This document shows, one piece after another, positions 62,575 through 64,000 of a DNA stretch of 64,000 bases. The translations under genes were made by a program, and so were the position numbers. This DNA comes from Cellulosimicrobium protaetiae (lineage in GTDB: Bacteria > Actinomycetota > Actinomycetes > Actinomycetales > Cellulomonadaceae): contig NZ_CP052757.1 in NCBI RefSeq assembly GCF_009708005.2, positions 2,356,001 through 2,420,000 of the forward strand, written 5' to 3'. Below the pieces are notes generated by a model. That model was not told the DNA's origin. It searched no databases and worked only from the letters and a program-made list of their open reading frames with translations. The stretch's first letter is position 1. The number at the start of each line of letters is the position of its first letter.

Positions 62575-63912
62575 ATGGACAGGCAGCAGGAGTTCGTGCT
62601 CCGCACGGTCGAGGAGCGCGACATCCGCTTCATCCGGCTCTGGTTCACCGACGTGCTCGGCATGCTCAAGTCGGTGGCGATCGCGCCGGCGGAGCTCGAG
62701 TCGGCGTTCGCCGAGGGCATCGGGTTCGACGGCAGCTCGATCGAGGGCCTCACGCGCGTGTACGAGGCCGACATGATCGCCAAGCCGGACCCGACCACGT
62801 TCCAGGTGCTCCCGTGGCGTGGCGAGCGGCACGGGACCGCGCGCATGTTCTGCGACATCCTCACGCCCGACGGCGAGCCGTCGCTCGCGGACAGCCGCAA
62901 CGTGCTCAAGCGCGCGCTGGCCAGGGCGAGCGACAAGGGGTTCACGTTCTACACGCACCCCGAGGTCGAGTTCTACCTGTTCAACCAGCCCGCCGACGCC
63001 GAGTCGCCACTCGTCCCGGTCGACCAGGGCGGGTACTTCGACCACCTCGCGCGGGGGTCGACGCACGACTTCCGCCGGGCCGCGATCACGATGCTCGAGT
63101 CCATGGGCATCTCGGTCGAGTTCTCCCACCACGAGGCAGGGCCGGGTCAGAACGAGATCGACCTGCGCTACGCCGACGCGCTGACCACGGCGGACAACCT
63201 CATGACGTTCCGCACGGTCGTCAAGGAGGTCGCGCTCGAGCAGGGCGTGTTCGCGTCGTTCATGCCCAAGCCGATGGCCGAGCACCCCGGCTCCGGCATG
63301 CACACGCACCTGTCGCTCTTCGAGGGCGACCGCAACGCGTTCCACGAGCCCGGCGCCCAGTTCGAGCTGTCGAAGACGGCGCGCCAGTTCATCTCCGGCC
63401 TGCTGGTCCACGCCGCGGAGATCACGGCGATCACCAACCAGTACGTGAACTCGTACAAGCGCCTGTGGGGCGGCGCCGAGGCGCCGAGCTACGTGTGCTG
63501 GGGCCACAACAACCGCTCCGCGCTCGTGCGCGTGCCCATGTACAAGCCGGGCAAGGGCAACTCGAGCCGCGTCGAGTACCGCGCGCTCGACTCGGCCACG
63601 AACCCGTACCTGGCGTTCGCCGTGATGCTCGCCGCGGGTCTCAAGGGCATCGAGGAGGGCTACGAGCTCCCCGAGGCCACCGAGGACGACGTCTGGGAGC
63701 TCACGGACGCCGAGCGCCGCGCGCTGGGCATCAAGCCGCTCCCGCAGTCGCTCGACGAGGCGATCGCCGTCATGGAGAAGTCCGAGCTCGTGGCCGAGAC
63801 GCTCGGCGAGCACGTCTTCGACTTCGTGCTGCGCAACAAGCGGCAGGAGTGGGACGGCTACCGCGCGCAGGTCACGCCGTTCGAGCTGAAGCGGTTCCTC
63901 CAGGTCCTGTGA
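62575..63912 (+). CDS. glnA2: Glutamine synthetase, GlnA2 type
   Basis: A 445-residue ligase, matching Mycobacterium tuberculosis GlnA2 from its first residues (MDRQQEFVLRTVEERDIRF). Conserved parts are GIGFDGSSIEG, the metal-binding THPEVEFYLF, HHEAGPGQNEIDLR, GSGMHTHLSLF and NRSALVRVP. It is the short I-alpha type, and the usual adenylylation tyrosine of GlnA1 is not evident. The ATG at 62575 is used; another ATG three codons upstream is possible. It overlaps glnE as GTGA. Confidence 0.95.
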   Translation: MDRQQEFVLRTVEERDIRFIRLWFTDVLGMLKSVAIAPAELESAFAEGIGFDGSSIEGLTRVYEADMIAKPDPTTFQVLPWRGERHGTARMFCDILTPDGEPSLADSRNVLKRALARASDKGFTFYTHPEVEFYLFNQPADAESPLVPVDQGGYFDHLARGSTHDFRRAAITMLESMGISVEFSHHEAGPGQNEIDLRYADALTTADNLMTFRTVVKEVALEQGVFASFMPKPMAEHPGSGMHTHLSLFEGDRNAFHEPGAQFELSKTARQFISGLLVHAAEITAITNQYVNSYKRLWGGAEAPSYVCWGHNNRSALVRVPMYKPGKGNSSRVEYRALDSATNPYLAFAVMLAAGLKGIEEGYELPEATEDDVWELTDAERRALGIKPLPQSLDEAIAVMEKSELVAETLGEHVFDFVLRNKRQEWDGYRAQVTPFELKRFLQVL

Positions 63913-64000
63913 GCGGGCCCACGACGACGTCAGGTCGGTCCGGCGGGTCCCGCCGGCCGACGCTCACCGGTCGCCTCGCGCGCGTCGGCTTCGCCGACAT
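63909..64000 (+). CDS. glnE: Glutamine synthetase adenylyltransferase (partial, 5' end)
   Basis: The first 30 codons of a gene whose GTG overlaps the glnA2 stop. The residues TGRLARVGFAD match the start of actinobacterial GlnE, and glnA2-glnE is a common pairing. The gene runs off the window. Confidence 0.75.
   Translation, partial: MSGPTTTSGRSGGSRRPTLTGRLARVGFAD

Overview
The window is a contiguous piece of chromosome from a very GC-rich actinobacterium. It has many GTG starts, GTGA/ATGA stop-start overlaps, and actinobacterial marker families: DUF3145, DUF3052, DUF1206, homodimeric AceE, a FasR-type regulator beside fabD-fabH-acpP-fabF, polyphosphate glucokinase, and GlnA2 followed by GlnE. 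Gene content and base composition suggest Micrococcales, probably close to Cellulosimicrobium, Cellulomonas or Isoptericola. The genus is an inference.

Layout. 1-4.4 kb: AraC regulator, primase (dnaG), drug exporter. 4.6-9.0 kb: a lower-GC patch of small unfamiliar genes (PLD-like protein, membrane-anchored proteins, zinc-ribbon proteins) ending at tRNA-Asn. 9.1-13.5 kb: a CAT-anticodon tRNA, DUF488, an acyltransferase, DUF1206, peptide deformylase and DUF3145. 13.6-18.7 kb: the type II fatty-acid synthesis cluster fasR-fabD-fabH-acpP-fabF. 18.8-23.7 kb: a repeat-type protein, aceE, DUF3052 and a peroxiredoxin. 23.8-25.7 kb: tRNA-Val followed by two accessory genes, one with a HIRAN-like domain.

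25.8-39.8 kb is the most distinctive region. A giant DUF4132 protein and a YihY-family membrane protein are followed by five overlapping genes: MoxR AAA+ ATPase, DUF5682, VWA protein, SWIM zinc-finger protein and a family A DNA polymerase. The first-named partners resemble the Escherichia coli yehI/yehL/yehM/yehP/yehQ set. The polymerase joined by an ATGA overlap is the unusual addition.

39.9-64 kb returns to core genes: a VOC/AraC pair, Nif3-like protein, a zinc-ribbon-family coiled coil that has lost its cysteines, RNase H-phosphatase fusion, TfoX-like protein, YaaA, a tautomerase-fold protein without Pro1, RecQ, HelD-like helicase, RNase P RNA, pyridoxal kinase, PEP carboxylase, STAS protein, map-ppgK, SPOR-amidase, AsnC/LysE, panB, nadE, glnA2 and the start of glnE.

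Two regulatory patterns run through the window. Many genes have a TAnnnT box 6-7 nt before the start codon, as expected for leaderless mRNAs. Two 17-bp palindromes of identical layout (TTGTG-N7-YACAA) lie upstream of fasR and of fabD and are candidate FasR operators.
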